DNA of 64,000 nt from Dermanyssus gallinae (Eukaryota > Arthropoda > Arachnida > Mesostigmata > Dermanyssidae): the NCBI GenBank assembly GCA_003439945.1, contig QVRM01006012.1, positions 1 through 64,000 of the forward strand, read 5' to 3'. The notes below the pieces were generated by a model. It saw only the letters and a program-made list of their open reading frames with translations. It was not told where the DNA came from and ran no database searches. The position numbers and the translations under genes were made by a program. Of the stretch, positions 22,341-32,439 are shown piece by piece; the stretch's first letter is position 1; each line of letters begins with the position of its first letter.

Positions 22341-22453
22341 AACTGAAGGTAGAAAAGCACATACAAGTGAATGATTTATAGAATTATTTATGTTTGGGTA
22401 ACGAAATATGTACTAGTAGATGTATATATGTAGCGAATGTGTCTATAACTGAC

Positions 22454-22727
22454 CTGAAAACATACGGGCCAAGTTCTTGTAGAGCGGGTGGTTTTCCCTT
22501 TAGTAAATCGTCATAATTGGTTAAATTAAATGCGTGGAGAGTCCAGAACGTATATATAGGGCTGGTAAATATCGTTGCTACTGTAGAGCTTTCCAGCAGA
22601 GGCTTAGGACGTTGCTGTGATATTTTGTTCATTGTCCAAACGAGTAGACCAACATCTACAGGACTTAGAATGACAACAGCAGCTGCAACAAAAAATACGC
22701 AAGGAAGACAGTCATTTCTCCAATCTA
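22454..22727 (-). CDS. Candidate exon of a CD36/SCARB-family scavenger receptor (amino end)
   Basis: Translated on the minus strand, about 90 codons give a hydrophobic amino-terminal segment (PCVFFVAAAVVILSPVDVG) fitting the membrane anchor of CD36-like proteins. It then reads SPIYTFWTLHAFNLTNYDDL, KGKPP and LQELGPYVF. The P-I-Y ... F-N-x-T-N ... G-x-P ... E-x-G-P-Y-V-F order is the family signature. N-L-T-N is an N-glycosylation site in the ectodomain start. Coding stops at a good donor (AG|GTCAGT, GT at 22452-22453), splitting an Arg codon. The acceptor is less sure: TTTGTCAG|TAG at 22728 is my choice; a TAA lies just upstream in frame. No stop or frameshift. CD36-like proteins bind lipids and debris. 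Neighbouring exons were not found; it may be a stranded exon. Confidence 0.7.
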
Positions 22728-22767
22728 CTGACAAACTTTACGATGCACTGAACCTAATCAATTGAAA

Positions 22768-22768
<1 letters not shown>

Positions 22769-22845
<77 letters not shown>
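22769..22845. repeat. (AAT)n microsatellite
   Basis: About 77 bp of uninterrupted AAT repeat. It starts about 40 bp upstream, on the minus strand, of the CD36-like exon, so it would lie in the preceding intron near the acceptor. Confidence 0.97.
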
Positions 22846-22847
<2 letters not shown>

Positions 22848-22849
22848 AT

Positions 22850-23735
22850 AAAATTCGGTATTCGGTGGTGTAATAAGATAGGACTTCACCAGAACCGTAT
22901 TGCGTCGGCTAGACCTTTGGTCTTCTTTCTATGTGTTTTCGTTTTAACGGCCGTGGGGATCATGTTTTTTTGTTAGGAGACCAACGAGGAAATGCGGCTT
23001 CGCGACACCACGGCAGGAAAGCTCAACTGCAAATGTGGGTTGTTCAAACACAAGCTCTCACGTACAGAGCCAATAAAGGAGTGAAGCTGTCGAAAAAATG
23101 CTCGTTAGTGTCTTGTTGTAATATAGCATGTGGCATTGGGTCACTTACTTAGCATGGTTATTTGCGCAATGCTTGGCTTCATCATTACATAAACTGCAAG
23201 CGCGGCGGGTGACGACAACACACGGGTGAGAGCGCACAAACGACTACAGACCGTACCGTTTAAATATTAGCGTTCTGCAAAACATCGTTGTCGCAAACAA
23301 AATAGTGCCATAACATTTTCTCATATCATTCAAAATATCCGGCCCCGACTTCTCGTGAAAAAAGACGACGTCTACGTTCATCTTTCTTGGCAACACTTTT
23401 CTCATTGTCTACTAAAGTTGCCTGGCAGAAAAGTTCGAACAAAGGTATTTGTTGTCTTAGGTGGTAGTGTTGATTAGAGCCCATGGACTCGTGTGGCGTT
23501 TTGGGCTGCTTCTCTAGACATTCTACTAGCTGCTTCAAAAAGGCCACACATTGCTATAAACATTTTTTTTCGGTTTTGTTTTGGGGTGAGGGTGAAATTA
23601 CTACAATTTATGACACTAGTGTTTTTACCCGATATGCACACATACAATGTGCTGTTGCAAGACAAACAGTCCTTCTCTACAGAAACTAACTAGCGTCGTT
23701 TTCGTGAGAAAATTCTGCTTCCTCTGAAGAACATA
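22850..23735. other. No recognisable gene
   Basis: Only short open frames occur. Overlapping minus-strand frames at 23326-23665 (for example, one containing LKQLVECLEKQPKTPHES) are open for up to 73 codons but match nothing I can name and have no clear splice sites. Confidence 0.45.
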
Positions 23736-24142
23736 TGAGACCGGTCAGAAGATGTGACATGGCCGCTTAGAAGGGAATTCGCAAAAAATGAATTCAGGGA
23801 ATTACACATTTGATGGCGATAATGATGGTACCTAACTTATGACAATGCAAGCCCCACTACCGCCGACGTATCGCGCGACAGCCGCAGCGCATCGCCACAC
23901 AGTCATTCTGCATGCACTTAATCTGGTCATCCCGCCGAAAAATCGAAATTACTCCGCAACCACAGCGCGCATTGCCATAATTTAGGTACCAGAATGATAT
24001 GTATGTTCAAGTGCATATGCTTTTGACCGCTGTGAGGCGTGGGCTTATAATTTTGAGGTATTTAGCGTGAAGGCTAATAGAGCACTTCAATTTTTGCAAA
24101 TTTCCTTCTAAGCGGCCATGTCACATCTTCTGACCGGCCTTA
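23736..24142. mobile_element. 407-bp MITE with 57-bp terminal inverted repeats and TA duplications
   Basis: Left arm 23736-23792 and right arm 24086-24142 are inverted copies differing at about five positions; both contain GGTCAGAAGATGTGACATGG. TA dinucleotides flank the element (23734-23735 and 24143-24144), the target duplication typical of Tc1/mariner transposons. The 290-bp interior has no open frame of note, so it depends on a transposase from elsewhere. The right end directly abuts the transposase remnant at 24145. Confidence 0.8.
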
Positions 24143-24144
24143 TA

Positions 24145-24345
24145 TATTCTTCGTTTCGTAGACAACATTCTTTCGGTAGTTCCACAAAAAAAGTCGAAGC
24201 TAAATCGGGCGATCGAGGTGGCCAAGCGATCGACCCATCTCTCCCCGACGCCACGGCCGATCCACCGATTCTCGAATATCTCGTTTAGGTGTTCCCAAAC
24301 CGTCTCTCCGTGGTTCTCAGTCTGTCTATCAAATGGATTAATTGA
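24145..24345 (-). pseudogene. Transposase carboxyl fragment (Tc1/mariner-like DDE)
   Basis: The minus strand reads ETVWEHLNEIFENRWIGRG and, after a frameshift, WPPRSPDLAS, F-L-W-N-Y and VVYET. The W-P-P-R-S-P-D-L ... L-W ... V-Y-E-T block is the segment carrying the third catalytic acidic residue in Tc1/mariner-related transposases; the Asp is present. Everything amino-terminal is missing. It appears to be a different family from the mariner relic at 21470, to judge by motif style. Confidence 0.6.
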
Positions 24346-24349
24346 ATGC

Positions 24350-24755
24350 ATTGTTTATTAACCAATATTTGGTTTATGCACATATGTGTTACAGCTTTCC
24401 TAACTAACGTCCACCACCAGCGATATTGCTTTTGTACATTGTTGGAGATGATACAGATCGCATAATTTTCCGCATGGGTTGCATTCAAACTCGGTTGATA
24501 CCTCATGCACCCATTTCGTATACATATCTTTATATGAAATCCATGCATTGCAAACCCAGTAACAAAGGATCTGTTTCTACAACATGGGCTCTTCCAGGAG
24601 TCTGTAATCATCGCTCTAGTTTCATAAAAACGCCAATCAACATCCGCAAATGTATACTTCCATTCGGCAAGATGATTCTCAAAGGCCTCCGTTCTCGGTA
24701 AAGCATACGTTGCTCTAAGGATCCTCCACAAAAAGTGGCCAAGTCGAATCAAGTC
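24350..24755 (-). pseudogene. P-clade LINE carboxyl-terminal fragment
   Basis: Minus-strand frame with TEAFENHLAEWKYTFADVD, FYETRAMITDSWKS and TGFAMHGFHIKICIRNG. It aligns with the tail of the X element (57428-57736: FNEYTSEWENK, FYETQAMT, FAVHGFHMKICIR) and more distantly with P1. The final cysteine knuckle is decayed. 5' truncated. Confidence 0.7.
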
Positions 24756-24763
24756 GATTAATT

Positions 24764-25204
24764 CTATTAAACAACGCGCCGGCGTAGGGGCGCCTGAATC
24801 ACATGATGGCTATTTCGCTGCTTGCTCGTATGAGCCCCCCCCAAGGATTCGAATTTTGTTGGACAATACTTCGAAACCATGAAAGGGGAGTTCCGTGCTC
24901 TACCGGCTCATGGTCTCCGAACCCGGGGAGATGCGTCGAGCTCCTTAACCTGAGGGCTGGATTGCGTTGGCCTCTTGCGGGGCACCCTTGTCTCGGCTGT
25001 TTGCCGACCGCGCGTGTGATGCATGATGCATATAGTGCTATGGAGTCTGCTGTTGAGGCTAGGAGGCGCCTGCGCCCCACACAAACATTGCCTGTCCCGG
25101 GGAGAATTCGAGCCAAGACGTGGGAAACCTTTGCCACATTGCGAGGGACACGGTCTATGCGCGTTGCCCCGGCCAGGCCGGTGTCCAGGATCACACCTAA
25201 GTAG
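24764..25204 (-). pseudogene. R1-group LINE fragment with 3' UTR-like tail
   Basis: Minus-strand frame starts at LGVILDTGLAGATRID and continues to LLASTADSIALYASC, the block after RT motif E. It matches the element at 45664-46945 (DTGLTGSAHVKYV, RLLASVAESTALYA). Downstream the two also share a 3' stretch (TCGAAACC followed by GGGGAG-type sequence), but the carboxyl domain between is deleted here. Its downstream end also shares the 74-bp repeat with 6386-6459. Confidence 0.65.
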
Positions 25205-25334
25205 TGAGCTTACGTTTTCATGCAAATCGGATATCAAGTTAGCTCCAGAGCAAAAGGTTTCTCTGTCGGCCAGTGAGGAACAAGACTTCCGCCTTCTGAG
25301 GGGCAAGCTAGAGGTGATTCTGCACCATCCACCT

Positions 25335-27118
25335 ACAAAATACACCAGTGAGCAGGCCTGTAAACTGAAAGCAGCTACGGCAAAAGAAATCCTCCAGGAG
25401 AAACAAAAAAAGTGCAAATAAAGACAGACACAACTTCTGCTTTAACCCGAAAGCAGCCATAGAAAAGTGCGGCTTAAAGAAAATGGGCCTGCAGGTGTTG
25501 GGCAAGTGCGGGAACCTTTGGGTGACCACAGCCATTTTGTCTGAAAGGGCACTCGCCACTTCTCCTGATAGTCCATAGTACTGTTCTATGAAGATCTAGG
25601 CTATCAGAGAATGAAGGTTAAGGCAAGAGGTGCGGTTAGTGGGTATGGGTCTCAACGGAGTAACACCCAATAGTTGAGGTCGTCTCCCACACTGCTAGAG
25701 AAAGACTCTCGAAGCGATAGTGCGTAACTGCATTTAGTACCTCCTCCACAAAAAAAGGAAGACGTGGGACGCGCCGACTGGCTCAACCTGGCTGAGCAAA
25801 AGGCCACCCGAAGGAGATCTCAAAGACTCATGACTAACAGTAAGGCGCGAGCGTAAAAAAAACAGAGATGCGGCAGTTACATACGAAACCGGTTGTACGG
25901 TCATGGCCAAGCTCCGGAGAGTTCTCTTGGAGCTCTCACCGAAAGTACTGCGGGGGACAATATCTGCTCTCTCTATTTGGCATAGCCCTGGAGAGGCAAC
26001 GAGAACTTCCAGGTTGCACTCAAAGATATTCCCCTCTCTGCTCTCAAAGTTGACTAGCTGTCAATGGTATATCCTTTGGGGTAGCGAGCTATTCGTTGAG
26101 CGGTGGTCAAACGACTTGCTCAAAGTAGAGAGGTTTCCGAGGTTATGAGAATGGCTAGAATCGCACAGCTCCTGCGGCCTACAGGCCTATATGCCTCCCC
26201 GGCGCCTTGGGACAGATCCTTGCAATCGTTCTAGTCAATAGACTAAACGAATAAGTCGAGATCACACAAGCTTCATCAGACGCCCAGTGTGGTCTCCGAG
26301 AAGGCAGGTCCACCCTCGGCCCCCAGGACGGACTCATGGAACGAACAGGTCAAAAAACGGTGAACACTCCCCAAAACAAAGAAACTCGTGCTTTTTATCT
26401 TCTCGAGTTCCTTCAGCATTGATAACCTGGACGATAGTTAACAGGGCGTTAAAAGGGTCTCGACCGAAGCCCTCTTGGTCATAGCTATAATACTGCCATG
26501 GGACCTACTAGAGGGAGGAAGCAAGATAACCCTGGAGGACATCTGATTACAGCCAGGATTGCCACCATGTGGGCTGATGAGGTAGGCCACCAGTGACACA
26601 GCTGTCACTAAGATCATGTGCTGTGCGACTCTGTATAGGCGGACAGCGTGGAACAGAATGTTCAGCGCTGGGAATCGCTTTGGGAAACAATTTGCACAGA
26701 TTGCGACGAACCTGTTCAACACAGTTTTAAAGACAGCCAAAAAGACCATTGGAAGGAAAAGACTTCCTCGCGCGGCACCCTAGGGCTAGTAGTTGAAACG
26801 TGGAGCCAGTACAGGTTGGAGCTTGAGGAAAAGTGCAGCCACGCCCTCAAGGTTCTTCGATCCTCAAGACGCACCCTTAAGACGGTATAAACTTTACCAG
26901 AAGCCCCCTCATCTGGGCGATAACCGTTATGCATCTCCGAAACACCAATCCGCCGCGATAGTCTGTTTTATTGACAATAATGGCTCACTATCGGGCTTGA
27001 ATGGTCTCGACTTCAAGGAAGCATGTCTTGCGTCAAGAAGAAGGGAGTAGAATATACAAATAATCGTAACTATTTCTGTTCCATTCTAGCCAAACGTTCA
27101 AACGGATTTTTGTCATGT
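25335..27118 (+). repeat. Compound LINE unit, copy 1 (paired with 48337-50163)
   Basis: Two R1-group pieces in tandem that recur together at 48337-50163. First, 25335-25756 is the 3' end of family alpha (ISEQACKL-like coding, then an A-rich tail at 25749-25757). It is followed at once by a second piece (25760-27118) with RT block 2 (QILAIVLVNRLNE, then SDAQCGLREGRSTLG at 26270-26330), a jump past the RT palm, and a carboxyl part (STEALLVIAIILPWDLLEGG, about 26460-26540; CAQIATNLFNAVLKTAKKT-like, about 26690-26750). Stops and frameshifts are many. The homology ends at about 27118 after CGTTCAAACGGAT. Since the join and the RT deletion are common to both copies, they arose before duplication. 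Confidence 0.8.
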
Positions 27119-27589
27119 GTAACTTTCTTGTCGGGGGTCTCTTGAATTTCTTGCTTGAAATTGTCTGCGTGGGCGGCATTAACCACAAGAGGGTATTTCC
27201 GCTCTTTTTATTTGCAGAGTCACTTGACTCAATTCGCTACAAATAGCGCTACGCAGAAGAAGTTCGTTGTAAAAAACGTGCATATATTTATGAAATCGAT
27301 TTTTTTTTCGTATATGCCCGAGATGTAATTTTTGTAAACTCGAAAAGATACGACCAGAAGCACAATCTGTGTTTCACGCATTTGTTGGTCGTCCGAACAG
27401 CTGTGGCAGCTGTGTATTCACGTTAGCCTACAAGTAGCGCAACCGATTCCACGAGTGTTAATCCGAGGTAGTACTACAGTCTTATTATTGCTAATAATAA
27501 TTATAATACACGAGTACGTCACTGCTAGCTGCCGATGACGCAAATGCACCTCGCTTTTTCGAGGCCTTCCAAAAATAGTATAATTAAAA
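27119..27589. other. No recognisable gene
   Basis: AT-rich spacer with a poly(T) run near 27300 and a short ATT/AAT-rich stretch near 27480. It ends at the target duplication of the P1 LINE. Confidence 0.6.
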
Positions 27590-27610
27590 ATAACACGAGA
27601 CCTAAAAGTT
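27590..27610. repeat. P1 target-site duplication, left copy
   Basis: A 21-bp sequence beginning ATAACACGAGACCTAAAAG and recurring at 31011-31031 with one C/T difference. It flanks P1 exactly, so the insertion is comparatively recent. Confidence 0.9.
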
Positions 27611-27681
27611 AATTCATCATCGTATTTATTTCACTCATATTGAGTATGCATATAACATGAACAATTATACATATTATACAA

Positions 27682-28800
27682 TTATACACTCAGCTCCTCG
27701 CGGCATGTTATACGAGAGAGGCAGTGCAGTGATCTCTTCGCAAGGGCCAGGCAGGCAGATGCATGAAACTTCGTACACGCCTGAGAGCACAGTCGACAGA
27801 CGCACTCGGTGTACTCTTCGTGGAAGCTCGTATTCGAACAAACCAGGTGATGATAGCCATGAACTATGTATCTGGTATAGACGTGGCGATTGTCACACGC
27901 GAGACCAGACCAGAGGTGAAAGGCCCTGAAAACATCCAGGTCTCTGACCTCTCGTCGGACTTGTTCAACTTTATTTTCCCATTCCGAGATAAAGCTCTCG
28001 AATGGTACTGTACGCGGCGTCTTCAGCCTCAATCGAATGATCTCGACAACTGGTGCACAGCCTGACATTAGGTACACAAAGCGGCTCCTTGCCCGCATTG
28101 ACAGGCAAAGTACTCGCTTCATGTACATTGTAAAACACCTTTCAAGCAAACCAAAGTTTGCCCGAGTGAGGTGTTCCCATACTCTGTCAAGACCATACAT
28201 CAGCGCCGGAACAACCTTGAGGTAGAAAAGCGCCACTGCCGTCGGGACGGACAGTCGCCGGACATCGCCTATTTCTCCATAAAGAGAAATTAGGGCTGTG
28301 CGCGCTGTCTCGACGATGTGAGCAGTGAAGGTCGTCCCAGTATAATGAAGCCGAAGCCCCAGATACCGGAAAGAGTTAACGAATTCCAAGGATTGGCCGC
28401 CGCAACGTATAACGTCTTTAGCAGCCAATCGACCTCCTCTTCTGAATTTCATAGCCTTGGTCTTCATGGCGTTTATTTCCAGCCCTCTTGAGACAAGGAA
28501 CACCTCCGCCAGAGAAGTGATGCGCTTGATGGCACCCAGGTCGTGATGAGCGACCACTATGTCATCTGCGTACATCACAACTGTGGCCTTCTGGAACTCT
28601 TGTCGAATATAATCAACAAAATCGGCAAGCAGAAGAGTGAAGGAGACGCAGCTCAATGGGTCGCCTTGCGGGGTTCCCACATTTTGCCTTACCTGCAACA
28701 CTTCCTGCTCACCTTGTACCAGTAAGGTGTCCTCATCAAAGAAACTGGAAATTACGCTCAGAAGAGAGCCACCAACCCCTGCGTATCGGAATGACTTCAC
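27682..28800 (-). pseudogene. P1 ORF2 carboxyl part: RT palm, thumb and zinc knuckle
   Basis: Continues the frame of the upstream ORF2 after one TGA. Motif B reads VGTPQGDPLSCVSF and motif C MYADDIVVA (about 28555-28580), with both Asp present. Then come KTKAMKFRRGGRL and FRYLGLRLHYTG, a helical thumb-like region with RVLCLSMRARSRFVYLMSG, and an FISEWENKVEQV block. It ends with a knuckle CVCRLCSQACTKFHASAC near residues 332-349. The catalytic box is intact. The stop upstream is most simply a CGA-to-TGA change, because P2 has an Arg codon at this place. Confidence 0.85.
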
Positions 28801-28809
28801 CAGGAGATC

Positions 28810-30501
28810 TCAAGGTGCTTTGTCGAAAGCCTTGACGCAGTCTATAAAGACTGCATACAAATGGCCTCCGGGCTTTGCCACAGCTCGCTCTATCTCTGAC
28901 TGAAGCACATGGATTGCATCACGCGTTCCTCGACCTCTTCGAAAGCCGAATTGCTCCGGTGGAAGGGTCTGGTCGACAACGTACTCGATCCGTTTTATAA
29001 CCAATTTGCAGAAGATCTTCTCCAGCGTCCTTTCAGACGCTATACCGCGGTATAAGTTTGGGTCTCGTCTGTCATCACCATGCTTACGCTTAAATAAAAG
29101 AGAAAGCCTGGCGATATGCCAGGCTCCTGGCATTTGTCCCCTCTTCATGATCTCGTTGAAGAAATCACAAAGATGGTTTGCCAAAAGTGGCTCAGACTGC
29201 ACCCAGTGCTCATAGTACACTTGGTCAGGCCCCGCACTCTTTCCTCTCGGAAGAGAGTGCAGAACCTGACTTACTTCTTCTACCTCAAAGGGCAGATTCA
29301 TAGTATCCTGCTCCAATGTGAGCGGGTGCTCAATCATTGGAGCCAGGCGTACCGTCTCGCGGTTATATAGAAGACCGGTCAGGTGACTCGTTACCTGTTC
29401 GTCGCTGAGCAGGTGGTTCGCCCCCCTACGAGGCCGTACGACGTAGGCTGAGGGCTTGCGCTCTGCTCTTTCGAGCAGTCGGATTTCCTCCCGCCTAGCG
29501 TATTCACGCTTGTGGTCAAGGCATAGCTTTATGTAAGCTTTTCTACTATTGAAGTAGTCAAGCCTGCGTCTGGCTAGCAGCTGTGGTGGTGCCTTTACCC
29601 TCGCTTGGCGCAAAAGCTCGAGCACCCCACGGTGGGCGAGATAGCAAGCCTGAGAAAACCACTGTCGTGATCTCCTCTGCCCCGGTCTCTTCCACCTGAC
29701 TGCACTTCTCATGGTTCTCTCTAGCAGTTCACAACAAGTATCCACATCACAGCCCACCTCGAGGCTATCCACCTCTAATAGTGAAAGGTCAACACGCCTC
29801 GTGGCAACCAGGTGTGGGTCGCCTTGCTGCTTAAACCAGATATCTGGAATATTTGCGACTGCTGACACCGGTAGGTGCTTCCTTGCAGCCACCTCGAGAA
29901 TATCGAAGCTTTCAACTTCGCCATCGACAAGGTTGTGAAACAGTAGGTCAATGGTGCTGCTTCCGTTATGACTTATATACGTGTGGTCTTCGCGTGCATT
30001 TGCACATCTCAGACCAAAGTATTCCATCAACTGGAGCAGCACCTCTCCTTTATCGTTAGTAGCCCCACCATCAATACGGGCATTGAAGTCGCCACCGACG
30101 ATGGTTGGCATAGACAGGTCGAAACCTGATATACCGGAACTCACCGTGTCAGCGACCTCTGCCGAGTCAAGATGTGGGGGGAGGTAGAAGACGGCTATGT
30201 TCACCCTCATAGACGAGAGACCCACATAGAAATCGTTCTTCCTCACACATTGCGCCGGCGGTAAACGTTTATGTAGGTAGATTGATAATCCACCCACTGG
30301 TCTACCACGGCCTCCAGCAGGTAGAACTGCCAGCTGGTGGAACCCTCGCATATTATTGATATGCAGTTCCTCCCGCTGGTAGGTCTCCGTAAGGAGTGCA
30401 ATGTCCACCGACGTAAGCATGTCAACTGGCGCTAGGTCTATTGCTCCTCTTAGTCCCTCACAGTTCCAAAGAAGCGGCCGCAGAGGCCTAGTAGTCTCCA
30501 C
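28810..30501 (-). pseudogene. P1 ORF2 amino part: atypical AP-endonuclease and RT fingers
   Basis: Starts METTRPLRPLLWNCEG. Endonuclease blocks: catalytic Asn in WNCEG, Glu in LLTETYQ, GGDFNARID, SSTIDLLFHN, and a last block VAARKHLPVS where other LINE endonucleases have S-D-H-x-P. The His is kept, but Ser-Asp is replaced by Arg-Lys. RT fingers follow: LPRGKSAGPDQVYYEHW, FGFRRGRGTRDAIHVLQSE, and motif A FIDCVKAFDKAP, after which a TGA ends the frame at 28810. The start is 20 bp after the ORF1 stop. The enzyme would nick chromosomal DNA and begin cDNA synthesis there. Confidence 0.85.
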
Positions 30502-30521
30502 GTTAGCATCTTTAGATCTGT

Positions 30522-31010
30522 TCAGTCACTTGCGAAGAGCCGGACCGCCAGGCGCGATAAAGCTTTCCATAACCATTTTCCACCAGCCCAACGACGAAAT
30601 AGGATACCTTTTGGCCAGAACTCACTCTTGCTGCACTTTGCGTACTCGCCGTCACCCAGCACTACACAGAACACGGCATCATTTCCCTGCGTTCGCATTT
30701 TGAATACTGCCTTTACACAAATGCTTCTGTTAACGAGCCATGTGTGTAGGTTGACAGCTGACGTTTTCGCCGCCAGCCGTGCTACTCTCAGCGCGCTGAA
30801 CCTGCCTGGCCCAGCATACACTTCGAGATCTCCTACTCCATCAGCTGCACTGCCTTTCTGCATACGATGCTTTGTTTTGCCGCTCCTCCTCCGTTGGACG
30901 GTGACAAAACCATCGTTGTCTTCCTCGTCTTTCCTCGCCTCTGCGGTTGTCTCCGTTGGCGACGTTGCGGCCGCTGCCGCTTCCCTTGCCGTTGGCGTGT
31001 TGTCATCCAT
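30522..31010 (-). pseudogene. P1 ORF1, amino-terminally truncated
   Basis: 162-codon frame: an acidic, Ala/Thr-rich start, then GFVTVQRRRSGKTKHRM (about 34-50), a region resembling P2 ORF1 (ALRVARLAAKTSAVNLHTWL), and a terminal block FCVVLGDGEYAKC ... LFRRWAGG. P2 carries FCVAFGDSDFSNV ... SFRRWLGPP at the same place. The ATG lies exactly at the insertion junction, so the true amino end, including the PHD finger seen in P2, is lost. It is probably an RNA-binding partner of the ORF2 protein; the fold of the FRRW block is unknown to me. Confidence 0.7.
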
Positions 31011-31031
31011 ATAACACGAGATCTAAAAGTT
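31011..31031. repeat. P1 target-site duplication, right copy
   Basis: Differs from 27590-27610 at one base (ATCT for ACCT). See the left copy. Confidence 0.9.
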
Positions 31032-31765
31032 TTACAGACACGGACAAGGAACAAAAAAAGGTCTTGTTGGCTTGACTGGCTCGAATTTTTTTTCGTATTT
31101 TTACGTATTCGGGGCTTGAGTATTTCTTCGACTCTTTTTGATTAGCCGTTTCCTTACCTTAGACATAATAAATACACACCGTGTGTAGTTGTAGCTGAAG
31201 AGAGTGTGTCTATGTCACTTAATTGAATCAACGAGCTGTGGATTGGGAATTCAACTGGATAACATAAATGCTGATTATTGCGCCAAGAAAAGGAAATACG
31301 AGCATACCATAAATGCGTAAATACGACATCTAGGAACACAGATACGCATGTTTACTCTTCTTTACATCTTACTAGGCCCGTAGAAGCAAACACGAAAAAA
31401 AACGCATATTCTGTTCAGAGAGATATGAGGATAAAATTGCATGAATGTTTACCTTCAACGCGGTTTCTACCATACTCTCTCGGCTCTCAATGTAAGAAAA
31501 CATTATCTCTTTGATGTGATATTATTACGCCACTTTACGTCAAAGGCTGCCTGTAGTTTTGAAAATATTGTTTTCCTGCTGCACAAAGTAGCCTATAGAG
31601 GGCGATATTTCCTTACGACAACTGTCCTGGTGATAGACGCGAGTAGAGACTATTGTGTGTCACACTTGTTGTATCGCGGATTGGCGCCGTGATTTAGGAC
31701 GGAGTATTGTCACGATTGAATACAACCCGAAAAATTCACCCACGATGTCTGGTTGAATGTTTCAG
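31032..31765. other. No recognisable gene
   Basis: Between the P1 insertion and the candidate exon. Open frames of up to 92 codons exist, but none has a named match or splice signals in a consistent phase. Confidence 0.45.
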
Positions 31766-31983
31766 CGGGCTCACCAGTTCCTGCAGGTCCTTCGACGAAG
31801 GATTCTGACCAGGAAAATGAGGTAGGGCAAGCAGTGTCCGACTGTACAGAGCAGATCCCATCAGAGGAAGAGCCTAATTTAGCCAGTGGAGACGCGCCGA
31901 AAGGTGCTCGGCCCGCACCTGAAGGCAATGAAAATGATCCAGAACTTCGCGACGACCAGCAATGCGAACTCCTCACACAACAG
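31766..31983 (+). CDS. Candidate host exon, acidic and disordered product
   Basis: 218 bp between an acceptor (TTTCAG|CGGG) and a donor (CAACAG|GTGGGT). It is read as two leftover bases plus 72 codons without a stop. The product is hydrophilic and rich in Glu, Asp, Pro, Ser and Gly (KDSDQENEVGQAVSD, EEEPNLASGDAPKG, ENDPELRDDQQCELLTQQ), which predicts an unstructured acidic segment. The exon ends in phase 0, and the next candidate exon (33083) begins in phase 0. No family was recognised. The frame could also run on through the donor for 23 more codons, so splicing is inferred only from signals and composition. Confidence 0.4.
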
Positions 31984-32439
31984 GTGGGTTCTCTGTCTAA
32001 GTCGTGCTGTGACAGCTATGACAACAGCAACGGCAACAGCCGTACTCGTTAACTATAATCGTCACGGCGGCGAAAATATAAGCGACAAACGTTAACACCG
32101 AGAAAACCAGTTATAAACGGGCACTAAAAAAACAATATACTGCAGCAGCAGCAACGATAAACCTGACTTTTGTGCATATGTCAGTTTGAAAGCCTTCTGA
32201 TACAAGTCCATGATGCTTCGTTATCGTTGGCGATTACGCTGCCCTATGATCCATGAATGATCAACGCAGGCAGGCGCTCAATAAGGTCACGCTACCTATC
32301 CGTATAATATCCGTATGTAAGATATGGGCTTGTTATGTTAAACTTGTGTGAGGACATCGTCATTAAGATATATATACTTGTATGTAAATTATTTTCTGTT
32401 TTGATAGCATATGCAATATTTACACAGCGAACCACCCGA
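31984..32439. other. No recognisable gene
   Basis: AT-rich sequence; intron if the two candidate exons belong together. Confidence 0.4.

Larger units (their letters stand above)
27611..31010 (-). mobile_element. LINE 'P1', nearly intact, with 21-bp target duplication
   Basis: A 3.4-kb minus-strand element: ORF1 remnant (31010-30522), then a 20-bp gap, then a long ORF2 with endonuclease, RT and knuckle (30501-27682) in one frame with a single internal stop at 28810-28812. The 3' end has AATAAATACGATGATGAATT instead of poly(A). The 5' end falls inside ORF1: comparison with P2 shows a PHD finger and Gln-rich part missing, so it is 5' truncated in the usual way. It sits in what would be an intron if the host exons at 31766 and 33083 belong to a gene extending to the left. 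Confidence 0.9.

Noticed and set aside
24764..25204. Overlapping plus-strand frames at 24803-25204 and 25023-25421 as genes
   Set aside because: The minus-strand reading matches an R1-group LINE also present at 45664-46945; the plus-strand frames are shadows.
30628..31014. Plus-strand 128-codon frame opposite P1 ORF1
   Set aside because: It is the antisense of LINE coding sequence with no domain of its own.
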